From: an uncultured Clostridia bacterium
Lineage (GTDB): Bacteria > Bacillota > Clostridia > Christensenellales > UBA1242
DNA length: 64,000 nucleotides
Assembly: GCA_934748015.1 (NCBI GenBank)
Contig: CAKVHF010000003.1
Location: 124,001-188,000 of the forward strand
Reading direction: 5' to 3'
How positions within the stretch are numbered: position 1 is the stretch's first letter; each line of letters begins with the position of its first letter. The translations under genes were made by a program, and so were the position numbers. The notes below the pieces were generated by a model, which saw only the letters and a program-made list of their open reading frames with translations, was not told the origin of the DNA and searched no databases. Positions 28,895 to 36,143 of this stretch are shown here, in pieces.

Positions 28895-29671
28895 CTAATC
28901 AACTTTATGTCTCTGTATTCCTAGGCTATCAATATAGTAGTTGTCTTGCATAATTAGTTCACCTACTGATACGATGTCATATCCAGCATTTTTGACACTA
29001 GCAATAATCAATGGCAACGCATCCAAGATATGATCGGAATTGTTGTGACACAATATAATTGAACCCGGGCACAACTTCTTCATAACCCTATTGCATATCT
29101 CAGTTCCGCTTATACCCTTCCAGTCCAGCGTGTCTATGTTCCACTGTATTGTCTTAAGTCCAAAATCGTTGCTAGCCATATTAAGTAGGCTATTGTTGTA
29201 TGCTCCATAAGGGGCACGGAACAATTTTACCTTACCCTCACCTATAATGTTTTCGATCAAAGATATACTAGTAGCCAACTCATTGTGCATATTGCTAGCA
29301 GATAGCGTTGTCATATCGGGATGTGTGTTGCTATGAGTTCCTATCTCTAGGCCATTGTCGTTGATGTATTTAACCATATCCGGATAATCTTCGACCCAGA
29401 ACCCAACTAAAAAGAATGTTGCGTTGATATTGTTCTCTTTAACCATATCCACAATTGATTTAGTCTTGTCTGCTCCCCACGCACTATCGAAAGATATTGC
29501 AACCTTTTTGTCCTCCGTATCCACATTGTATATTGGCACTAGTCGTATATTTTCTCCCAAGTACACTGCTGAAATCGGTGTGCCATATATGTTAAAACTC
29601 AATATCATGGCAAGCACCAAAATGCATGCTATAACCACTAGATACCTCTTACTAAATATTACAAAATGCAT
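28895..29671 (-). CDS. Polysaccharide deacetylase, PdaB-like
   Basis: NodB-homology enzyme that N- or O-deacetylates peptidoglycan-type glycans. From the chosen ATG at 29671 it has 258 residues: a single N-terminal membrane helix (FSKRYLVVIACILVLAMIL), then the catalytic domain with KKVAISFDSAWG (normally TFDDG; here the second Asp is Ser-Ala, as in PdaB-like members that read TFDISWG), GTHSNTHPDM (metal HxxxH), FRAPYGAYN and IILCHNN. Neighbours in Bacillus-type genomes include a sporulation deacetylase with the same N-terminal form. The frame opens 56 codons earlier (29839) with extra hydrophobic residues, but AGAGGT lies 12 bp before the chosen start and the family layout supports it. Cell-envelope role inferred. 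Confidence 0.85.
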   Translation of the reverse strand: MHFVIFSKRYLVVIACILVLAMILSFNIYGTPISAVYLGENIRLVPIYNVDTEDKKVAISFDSAWGADKTKSIVDMVKENNINATFFLVGFWVEDYPDMVKYINDNGLEIGTHSNTHPDMTTLSASNMHNELATSISLIENIIGEGKVKLFRAPYGAYNNSLLNMASNDFGLKTIQWNIDTLDWKGISGTEICNRVMKKLCPGSIILCHNNSDHILDALPLIIASVKNAGYDIVSVGELIMQDNYYIDSLGIQRHKVD

Positions 29672-29886
29672 ATAATCTGTTAGACCTCTATTATTGTATA
29701 TAATTGTTGCAAATAGCACTAAACATAAGCTTGTTACATAATGTCGAAAAAGCACTAAAAATGTATTGTATGCAGAGTTAGATAGCCATAAAATATACAA
29801 ACAAATTAGTTCTATAACTAAACATGCTAAATAGTGCAAACAAGCAAGTTATAAGATTGTATGCATCTACCTCACCTTCTTATGCC

Positions 29887-29927
29887 AAAAAAAAATCGCA
29901 TTATGCAAAAACATGCACATGCGATCG
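29887..29927 (-). terminator. Terminator of the veg-pseudouridine synthase unit
   Basis: Minus-strand CGATCGCATG ... ATGCGAT stem followed by nine T, about 35 bp after the stop. Confidence 0.85.
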
Positions 29928-29962
29928 TACTGTGTACTAAATTATTGTTATATTATCTTATA

Positions 29963-30652
29963 TTAGAAACTAATGGACTTAATGCTAAAAGAACTCCAAG
30001 GGACGATGTCCTCTGGTGGCATAGCAACAAAAGTCATAACCTGCTTAGTTGTTGGATGCGTGAACTTGATCTTGTATGCCCATAGTGCTAGATTGTGTCC
30101 CTTAGCAAGTGTATCACCGCCATATCTGACATCACCATATACCGGGTGTCCAATGTGCTTGAACTGAACACGAATCTGATGGCTACGACCAGTTAGCAAC
30201 TCTACTTCAACTAGCGAAACTTTTTCTTTTGCTTCCAAAACCTTGTATTTTAGTTCCGCATACTTAGCACCGTCTGTCAACTCTGGCACTACACTAACCA
30301 TATTGGTTTTAACATTTTTCTTAAGATAATTCTTAAGCGTGCCGTATTTTTCTTTAACTTCGCCATTGACAACGGCAAGATATTTTTTCTCAAATTCTTT
30401 AGTCTTAATACTCTCCGACAATCTGGCAGCGGCTTTGCTAGTCTTAGCAAATATCATTATTCCGCCAGTAGGACGATCAAGTCTGTGAACTAGACCTACA
30501 TATACATTGCCCTTCTTATCGTATTTCTCTCTTAGGTAGTTCTCAACTAGATCCACCATACATGTATCCCCTGAGATATCGCCCTGTGTAGGGATATTTT
30601 GTGGCTTAACTACAACCAAAATGTGATTGTCTTCGTATATTACATTTAACAT
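29963..30652 (-). CDS. RluA-family pseudouridine synthase
   Basis: Isomerises uridine in rRNA or tRNA. 229 residues from the ATG at 30652 (AAGGAAGTAAAACA before it); the extra 26 codons upstream overlap veg and are not family-like. The start LNVIYEDNHILVVVKPQNIP is typical, the catalytic motif is GLVHRLDRPTGGIMIF (Asp in HRLD), and the signature ELLTGRSHQIRVQ and HPVYGDVRYGG follow. No S4 domain is present, so this is the short RluA/RluC-like form; the exact target (23S rRNA or tRNA) cannot be told from the sequence. Co-transcribed with veg, whose stop is 34 bp upstream. Confidence 0.93.
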   Translation of the reverse strand: MLNVIYEDNHILVVVKPQNIPTQGDISGDTCMVDLVENYLREKYDKKGNVYVGLVHRLDRPTGGIMIFAKTSKAAARLSESIKTKEFEKKYLAVVNGEVKEKYGTLKNYLKKNVKTNMVSVVPELTDGAKYAELKYKVLEAKEKVSLVEVELLTGRSHQIRVQFKHIGHPVYGDVRYGGDTLAKGHNLALWAYKIKFTHPTTKQVMTFVAMPPEDIVPWSSFSIKSISF

Positions 30653-30686
30653 TGTTTTACTTCCTTGTCTTTTGCAATTAGTATAC

Positions 30687-30956
30687 TTACATTTGGGCAT
30701 CTTTGTCAAACAAAAACTTGATATCCCCACAAAGTATATCCGAATAACTGAAACTAGTTCTATCTAGTTCGCTAGCCTCTTCTGGCTTTATTATAAACAT
30801 ACTTGGATATACTTTGTCAATAGTTGCATTCAGCTTAACAAGTTTGTTTCTTCCTTTGTTGACAATCATAGCAATATTTTTGCCCTGTAGTTGTTTTACA
30901 ATCGACTTAACCTCGTCCAGTCTTACGCTACTACTTCTCAAAATCTCATTCACCAT
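30687..30956 (-). CDS. veg: Veg family protein
   Basis: 89 residues, the family length. The C-terminal half matches the Veg signature: TIDKVYPSMFIIKPEEA followed by DRTSFSYSDILCGDIKFLF. Veg is a small cytoplasmic protein of Firmicutes linked to biofilm control in Bacillus subtilis through the SinR/SlrR pathway; neither protein is seen here. It overlaps no other gene, and the 3' neighbour (pseudouridine synthase) begins 34 bp later in the same direction. The start region (VNEILRSSSVRLDEVKSIVK) is preceded by a weak GGATGGTG site with ATG at 30956; ribosome binding is the least certain part. An in-frame valine GTG alternative exists. Confidence 0.85.
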   Translation of the reverse strand: MVNEILRSSSVRLDEVKSIVKQLQGKNIAMIVNKGRNKLVKLNATIDKVYPSMFIIKPEEASELDRTSFSYSDILCGDIKFLFDKDAQM

Positions 30957-31095
30957 CCAAAAAAATATTTTCGTTACATATTTATACGCTATTATGTATT
31001 ATTGACCAAAATAAGCCTACTTAACCAAAATATCACAAAAATGCCTATAATTACGCTATTTCACAACATTTTGCATAGCATGTATTTATGAGATA

Positions 31096-32193
31096 TTACA
31101 ACTTAATAGTCTCTCCAGTCTCAGCATCTTGATACATAACGAAATATCCGTCACCGTCTAGATTGCTTGGATCAATAGGTATCCATTGATAATAATCATC
31201 TATTGTATCTGGCACTTCATCATCTTTCTTGCCCGGCACACCATACGCAACATACTTGATAGTTTCATTGTCATATATCAGCCCTATCACATAAGTCCTA
31301 CTGCCTTCTTCGAAATTCACCTTAACCCACTTAGAATTAGGAACAATAGCACCTAGTCTACTCTCCTCGGGATATTTAGCAAATAGTTCATCTATCTGAT
31401 CACTTATCATTTCGAAAAAGTTAGGCTCGCCCTTGCTTGCAATAGTTGCCGAAATAGTCTTCTCAACCTCACTATCGTCCTCTTCAAAAAGTGCAGTGAC
31501 ACCTGCTATATCGTCAGTATCTCGGCACTTGTATACATCTACTCTACCCGCAACTTTTGCCTTATCTACCACATCTTGGTTAATATTATTTTTTTCGTCA
31601 ATGCTATCATTCTCACCGATTTTATCCTTAATAGCATCCATGTCTTCCTCAGCGTGATCTATTGGTTTTTTACTATCAATCTCATCACTATATTTGGCTG
31701 GATTTGTTTCGAAGCTATCTTCTATTTGTTCTTTTGACTTATTAACATTTTTAGTTTCTTTGTACTCTGCATTGTTTTCAATTTTGGCTATATTATTAGA
31801 TTTTTTAGCACTTATAGTTGAAGATACTCTGCCAACATTATTACTCAATCGATCCAAAATTTCGCTACGGACATTTCTAACATCACCACCCCACATAATC
31901 GCCTTGTATGGCTTATCCTCTTGCACCATTACGCATGCAATCGAGCGGTTGATATCGAAATTGTTACTTAGTTTGAACTCTGCAACACCATTTTTGCCAC
32001 ACGCAATATTTTGTCTGAAAAATTTGTCCCCATCTAGCATAAGTCCAAGAACACAATTGCTATACACATTGCCGTTCATACGCATATTGCCAAATACTCC
32101 GCTAGTGGTTCGGTTAATATTGAGGATACACATTTCCTTTCGGTCATTGGTAAGAAGAATAGTTTTTTTGATATAATCCAAGACTATTATCAC
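31096..32193 (-). CDS. Orphan acidic protein of about 360 residues
   Basis: Not recognised. The frame is open from 32193 (a GTG start) to 31096. Residues 1-110 form a beta-rich domain (GNMRMNGNVYSNCVLGLML ... AVIMWGG-like KAIMWGGD), 130-220 a low-complexity Lys/Glu/Asn/Asp-rich linker, and 255-365 a second globular domain ending YQWIPIDPSNLDGDGYFVMY. The layout (two small domains with a long acidic linker) suggests a cytoplasmic or envelope-associated adaptor. AAAGGGG lies immediately before the GTG, too close for that codon; the TTG five codons on or a Met near codon 21 may be the true start. The next gene, veg, begins 139 bp downstream. Function unknown. Confidence 0.7.
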   Translation of the reverse strand: MIIVLDYIKKTILLTNDRKEMCILNINRTTSGVFGNMRMNGNVYSNCVLGLMLDGDKFFRQNIACGKNGVAEFKLSNNFDINRSIACVMVQEDKPYKAIMWGGDVRNVRSEILDRLSNNVGRVSSTISAKKSNNIAKIENNAEYKETKNVNKSKEQIEDSFETNPAKYSDEIDSKKPIDHAEEDMDAIKDKIGENDSIDEKNNINQDVVDKAKVAGRVDVYKCRDTDDIAGVTALFEEDDSEVEKTISATIASKGEPNFFEMISDQIDELFAKYPEESRLGAIVPNSKWVKVNFEEGSRTYVIGLIYDNETIKYVAYGVPGKKDDEVPDTIDDYYQWIPIDPSNLDGDGYFVMYQDAETGETIKL

Positions 32194-32313
32194 ACCCCTT
32201 TGTTAAAATATTATTACTGGATATATATATTACATTAAGCCATTAAATGTGACAAAAGTTGTAATCAAATATTGCAAATTATTGTAAAACAAAGACTAAT
32301 AATGTCTAAACGC

Positions 32314-32350
32314 AAAAAAACCTCCTATGGTGATTATACCATAAGAGGTG
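32314..32350 (-). terminator. Terminator downstream of typA
   Basis: Minus-strand ACCTCTTATGGT pairs with ACCATAGGAGGT, then seven T. It lies 250 bp after the typA stop, so typA may be extended by an untranslated 3' region or this terminates a short unseen transcript. Confidence 0.7.
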
Positions 32351-32360
32351 TTAGATTGGA

Positions 32361-32404
32361 AGTAGCCCTTTTTTATTTTTGCAGTGCAAAAATGGGGTTC
32401 ACTT
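32361..32404. repeat. 44-bp imperfect nested palindrome
   Basis: GAAGT at the left end pairs with ACTTC at the right, CCC with GGG, and TTTTTGC with GCAAAAA around AGT. It lies in the gap between typA and the 365-residue gene, next to the terminator hairpin. No coding function was found; it could be an end of a decayed mobile element. Confidence 0.5.
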
Positions 32405-32599
32405 CATAAATTTCAATCGGTATTTTTTTTATATTTTATATAAGTTTTGTGTTAAAGCATGTTTTTTTGACAGTTGCATAAAAAACATACAACGCTAAAT
32501 AAACAGTTTTAACTCATGACGGCTTAACTAAATAATCTAAAGTTTGTGAACAAATAGACTTTATTACCCATCTGTCCTCAAACCTCAAGGGTTATTCAA

Positions 32600-34435
32600 T
32601 TATTCAACATCAATATTGTTCTTCTTACGGAAGTCTGCTCTACCTCTTAGGGTATGATCAAGGATGATCTTACGGATACGAAGGTTAAGAGGAGTAACTT
32701 CTAGTAGTTCGTCATCGTTAAGAAACTCTAGACTCTCTTCCAAAGTAAGTTTTCTTACTGGTTCTAGTCTAAGAGCCTCATCACTGGCGGAAGAACGCAT
32801 GTTAGTCAATTGCTTACGCTTGCATACATTAACAACAATATCTCCCATCTTAGGGTTGATACCTACGACCATGCCACCATATACTTTGTCACCAACAGTA
32901 ACTAGCAATCTGCCACGTTGTTGTGAATTGAATAGGCCATATTGGATACACTCACCTGTCTCATAAGCAACAAGAGTACCAAAGTTTCTACGATCTATAT
33001 GTCCCTTGTATGGTTCATATCTCTCAAAGATAGTATTCATGACACCTTCACCATTGGTGTCTGTCATAAATTGGTTCTTATAGCCAAATAGTCCACGAGT
33101 AGGAATCAAGAACTCTAGTTTCATACGGCTACCTACGCTATTCATGGATACAAGTTCGCCTTTACGATTACCCATAGCATTGATTATAGCACCAGAGCAT
33201 GTCTCTGGAACATCTATAAATAGTCTATCAATTGGCTCATGCTTTACGCCATCAATTTCCTTAATAAGAACCTTAGGCATACTTACTTGGAACTCATAAC
33301 CATCTCTACGCATGTTCTCGATCAAGATAGAGATATGCATTTCACCACGACCAAGAACCTTGAATGTATCAGCACTCTCAGTTTCTAATACTTTCAAGCT
33401 TAGATCCTTAGTTGCTTCCTTAAGCAATCTTTCTCTAAGGTGTCTAGAAGTACTATATTTGCCTTCTTTGCCACAGAATGGGCTATTGTTGACCATGAAT
33501 AACATCTCCATGCTAGGCTCGGAGATCTTAACAAATGGGATAGTCACAGGATTGTCCTTATCTGAGATTGTATCACCTATTGTTACGTCAGTACTACCTG
33601 CTACACAGATGATATCACCTGCTGTTGCAACCTCTACAGGGACTCTCTTAAGTCCATCAAAAACAAATATACCTGTTACACGGAAAGCTGGCTTAACAGT
33701 GTCAGTTGTGTGATAGTTGGTGATCGCTAGGTTCTGACCAACCTTAAGTGTACCATTCTCTACCTTGCCGATAGCAAGTTTGCCAAGATAGTCATTCTGT
33801 TCGGCAGAACTAACTAGCATTGCAAATGGCTTAGTTTCATCCCCTGTAGGCTTGTCAATATAATTGATAATAGTCTCAAATAGAGGCTTGAAGTCAGTGC
33901 CCATTTCGTTAGGGTTAAGCGAACTAAGACCATATCTGCTGGATGCAAATACAAATGGGCTGTTAAGTTGCTCATCGTTAGCATTAAGATCCATAAATAG
34001 TTCTAAGACCTCATCCATAACTTCCTTGATACGAGCATCCTTACGGTCGATCTTGTTGATAACAACTATAACCTTGTGATTAAGTTCTAGTGCCTTCTGA
34101 AGAACAAATCTAGTCTGAGGCATTGGACCTTCGAAAGCATCAACAACAAGTAGTACACCATCGACCATCTTCAGTACACGTTCTACTTCACCACCGAAGT
34201 CTGCGTGTCCTGGGGTATCAATGATATTGATCTTAACACCCTCATATGTTACGGCTGTGTTCTTACTAAGGATGGTGATACCACGTTCACGCTCTAGAGC
34301 ATCACTATCCATTACTCTATCTTCTACTTCTTGATTTTGTCTAAAAGCACCACCCTGCTTAAGCAGTTCGTTAACTAGGCTTGTTTTGCCATGATCAACG
34401 TGGGCGATTATTGCAATATTTCTTATTTCTTTCAT
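32600..34435 (-). CDS. typA: Translational GTPase TypA/BipA
   Basis: Ribosome-associated GTPase implicated in assembly and stress adaptation. 611 residues from the ATG at 34435 (AGAAGGAGTTATACTA upstream); the frame reaches 34519 but with a hydrophobic AT-derived extension unlike the family. G1 AHVDHGKTSL, G2 ERGITI, G3 DTPGHADFGGE and G4 NKIDRK are intact, followed by the elongation-factor-like beta-barrel and the TypA C-terminal domain with LEFLIPTRGLFGYKNQFMTDT and RGRADFRKKNNIDVE-like end. Monocistronic by context: 250 bp to its terminator. Confidence 0.96.
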   Translation of the reverse strand: MKEIRNIAIIAHVDHGKTSLVNELLKQGGAFRQNQEVEDRVMDSDALERERGITILSKNTAVTYEGVKINIIDTPGHADFGGEVERVLKMVDGVLLVVDAFEGPMPQTRFVLQKALELNHKVIVVINKIDRKDARIKEVMDEVLELFMDLNANDEQLNSPFVFASSRYGLSSLNPNEMGTDFKPLFETIINYIDKPTGDETKPFAMLVSSAEQNDYLGKLAIGKVENGTLKVGQNLAITNYHTTDTVKPAFRVTGIFVFDGLKRVPVEVATAGDIICVAGSTDVTIGDTISDKDNPVTIPFVKISEPSMEMLFMVNNSPFCGKEGKYSTSRHLRERLLKEATKDLSLKVLETESADTFKVLGRGEMHISILIENMRRDGYEFQVSMPKVLIKEIDGVKHEPIDRLFIDVPETCSGAIINAMGNRKGELVSMNSVGSRMKLEFLIPTRGLFGYKNQFMTDTNGEGVMNTIFERYEPYKGHIDRRNFGTLVAYETGECIQYGLFNSQQRGRLLVTVGDKVYGGMVVGINPKMGDIVVNVCKRKQLTNMRSSASDEALRLEPVRKLTLEESLEFLNDDELLEVTPLNLRIRKIILDHTLRGRADFRKKNNIDVE

Positions 34436-34648
34436 TAGTATAACTCCTTCTATCTTAAAAAAACGCAAAATTATAATAGTTAGCAAATTTAAAAAAATCA
34501 AAAAAATAAAATACAGCAAGCACTGTATAACTAACTATCATTCAAAATTCGACTTATTTTACCACAACTAATACACCAATTGCAACAATTATATAAAAAT
34601 ATTTATATAAGTAAAAAATTTTTTTAATAAAGAAAAAGAGGACTGTTT

Positions 34649-35467
34649 CTATTCTTTAGCCCCCTTATGCTCCTCATATTTCTTGGCAAAATCCAGTTCG
34701 TAACCAGCCGTTTCACTCCTTTTAAATTTAGCATATTCACTACTAAATTTCTGAAGTACTTTGCTATTAAGTGAAGCGATATGTTCGTCATATTTTGCCT
34801 TGTTGTTAGCAATTATAGTCTGCTTAATTGCCAGTTCTTCTTGGGTAAAATTTTCTAATTTTTCGCTATAATCAGTATGATATTTTTTGATTATTTTAAG
34901 AAGATCGCTTTCGCTTAATTTCTTTAGCTTGTCAATTGTATAACTATCATCTTTCTCGATAATCGACTTGCATAACACCAGTTTCTCAATATTGCCAATT
35001 CCGTTCTTCTTAGCCTCGTTAAATAGTGCCAAGTCGGCATCACTCTCTGCAATAACACAAAATATTGCATTGTCACTAAAATACTTGTTGCATGTAGTAT
35101 ATATCTTACTCTCCAATGCTTGTGTAAAACTGCTAGTAACCGATATCTGCACCGCATTGTCCTTAGCATCCACATCCAAGTATCCCATCTTGGCACTAAG
35201 AAAAAGGAATTTCTCCACTGCCTCGTCTATCTTTAGCCCCACAAAGTCTTCACCTATCACTAGGCTATAAGCCTCTGCATTAACAGGATACACACTATCC
35301 ACGACATTGTCTGCGCCTGTCATAAATTCTATCTTAGGATTGATCTCCAATCTAAAGAAATGTGTGTTACGCATCTCAACACCATCCTTGATATACACAC
35401 CCACTGCCACAAGAATAGCAAAAACTATAATCGAGATAATTGTAAAAATTTCGTGACTTTTCTTCAT
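34649..35467 (-). CDS. Membrane-anchored protein with RsgI-like domain
   Basis: 272 residues: basic start and one hydrophobic helix (MKKSHEIFTIISIIVFAILVAV), then a domain FRLEINPKIEFMTGADNVVDSV (an INPxIEF core followed by helix FVGLKIDEAVEKFL) that resembles the extracytoplasmic domain of the anti-sigma factor RsgI (INPSIEL...). The rest is Lys/Glu-rich helical, with SESDLLKIIKKYHTDYSEKL. The same two segments occur in the lipoprotein at 43852-44811 (SINPELTFSLD, TDAELIKLIDKKQKDYKDL), so the two are paralogues. No RsgI cytoplasmic sigma-binding domain and no sigma-I gene are seen, so the domain is used in some other context; function unknown. The structured 35.8-36.0-kb region lies upstream of this gene. 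Confidence 0.8.
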   Translation of the reverse strand: MKKSHEIFTIISIIVFAILVAVGVYIKDGVEMRNTHFFRLEINPKIEFMTGADNVVDSVYPVNAEAYSLVIGEDFVGLKIDEAVEKFLFLSAKMGYLDVDAKDNAVQISVTSSFTQALESKIYTTCNKYFSDNAIFCVIAESDADLALFNEAKKNGIGNIEKLVLCKSIIEKDDSYTIDKLKKLSESDLLKIIKKYHTDYSEKLENFTQEELAIKQTIIANNKAKYDEHIASLNSKVLQKFSSEYAKFKRSETAGYELDFAKKYEEHKGAKE

Positions 35468-35764
35468 ACAATCGCACCTACTAGACTGATATTAACCTAA
35501 TTATATCCATGTCTAGACAAGTTAATCAAAACTAGCAAAGAAATATATAGTTTTAATTATTTTAACACCGCATTACTAGTGTCTTATTGGATTATTTTTA
35601 CAAGAATTTTTTTGACAAAATCTAAAAATATACTATCGTTTTTTTGAAAAATATAGAAATAAAAAAATACAATTTCCATCAACACTGTTTGAGACTAGCA
35701 AAATATAAGCACTTTAATCTATAAAAGGTTAAGGTATTTTTTTTACTCTCTTAACTGTAAAAAG

Positions 35765-35845
35765 AAACAAATATTATTGACGTTGTCAAGGATTGTCGCA
35801 GAATGCGACATACACTTTAACATTGACAACAAAAAATATTTGTTT
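35765..35845. other. Nested inverted repeat (possible structured RNA leader)
   Basis: Three concentric arms: AAACAAATATT (35765-35775) with AATATTTGTTT (35835-35845); GTTGTCAA (35782-35789) with TTGACAAC (35823-35830); TGTCGC (35794-35799) with GCGACA (35805-35810). The second left arm can also fold locally as TTGAC-GTT-GTCAA, an alternative exclusive with the long-range pairing. It lies between the RsgI-like gene and an intrinsic-terminator-like hairpin. Confidence 0.5.
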
Positions 35846-35878
35846 ACCATAATAAAAAAGAGAAGAAACAATAAAAGC

Positions 35879-35921
35879 AAAAAGCGAAAGTGTGTTATGT
35901 TTTCCAAAACTTTCGCTTTTT
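35879..35921. terminator. Strong hairpin with T-runs (terminator or attenuator)
   Basis: AAAAAGCGAAAGT pairs with ACTTTCGCTTTTT around a 17-bp loop; T-rich both sides. No gene lies just before it on either strand: it sits inside the 676-bp gap between the 36144-38528 lipoprotein (which has its own terminator) and the RsgI-like gene. Confidence 0.65.
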
Positions 35922-35944
35922 GTCTGCTTTAATTTAGTTTATAA

Positions 35945-36004
35945 GTGTGTGATTGTCTTCGGTGGAGCTTTAGTGTTCACCGACTTGTAAAAGACCAAGC
36001 ACAC
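35945..36004. other. Three-tier hairpin of a possible structured RNA
   Basis: GTGTG (35945-35949) with CACAC (36000-36004); GTCTT (35955-35959) with AAGAC (35991-35995); CGGTG (35960-35964) with CACCG (35978-35982). It stands upstream of the hairpin at 35879 when read on the minus strand. No match to a known riboswitch was recognised. Confidence 0.5.
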
Positions 36005-36099
36005 GCTTAAATGCCGTAAAATATGCTCTTTTTTGTTGAGATAATTAAATATGATTTATAAATTAAAGTTTTGGTTTTTGAACCTAATTTGAATGTTTT

Positions 36100-36136
36100 A
36101 AAAATGAGCTATATAGATTTATATAGCCCATTTTTT
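36100..36136 (-). terminator. Terminator of the 794-residue lipoprotein gene
   Basis: Minus-strand AAATGGGCTATATA pairs with TATATAGCTCATTT, followed by T-rich DNA, directly after the stop codon. Confidence 0.8.
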
Positions 36137-36143
36137 AATGTTT

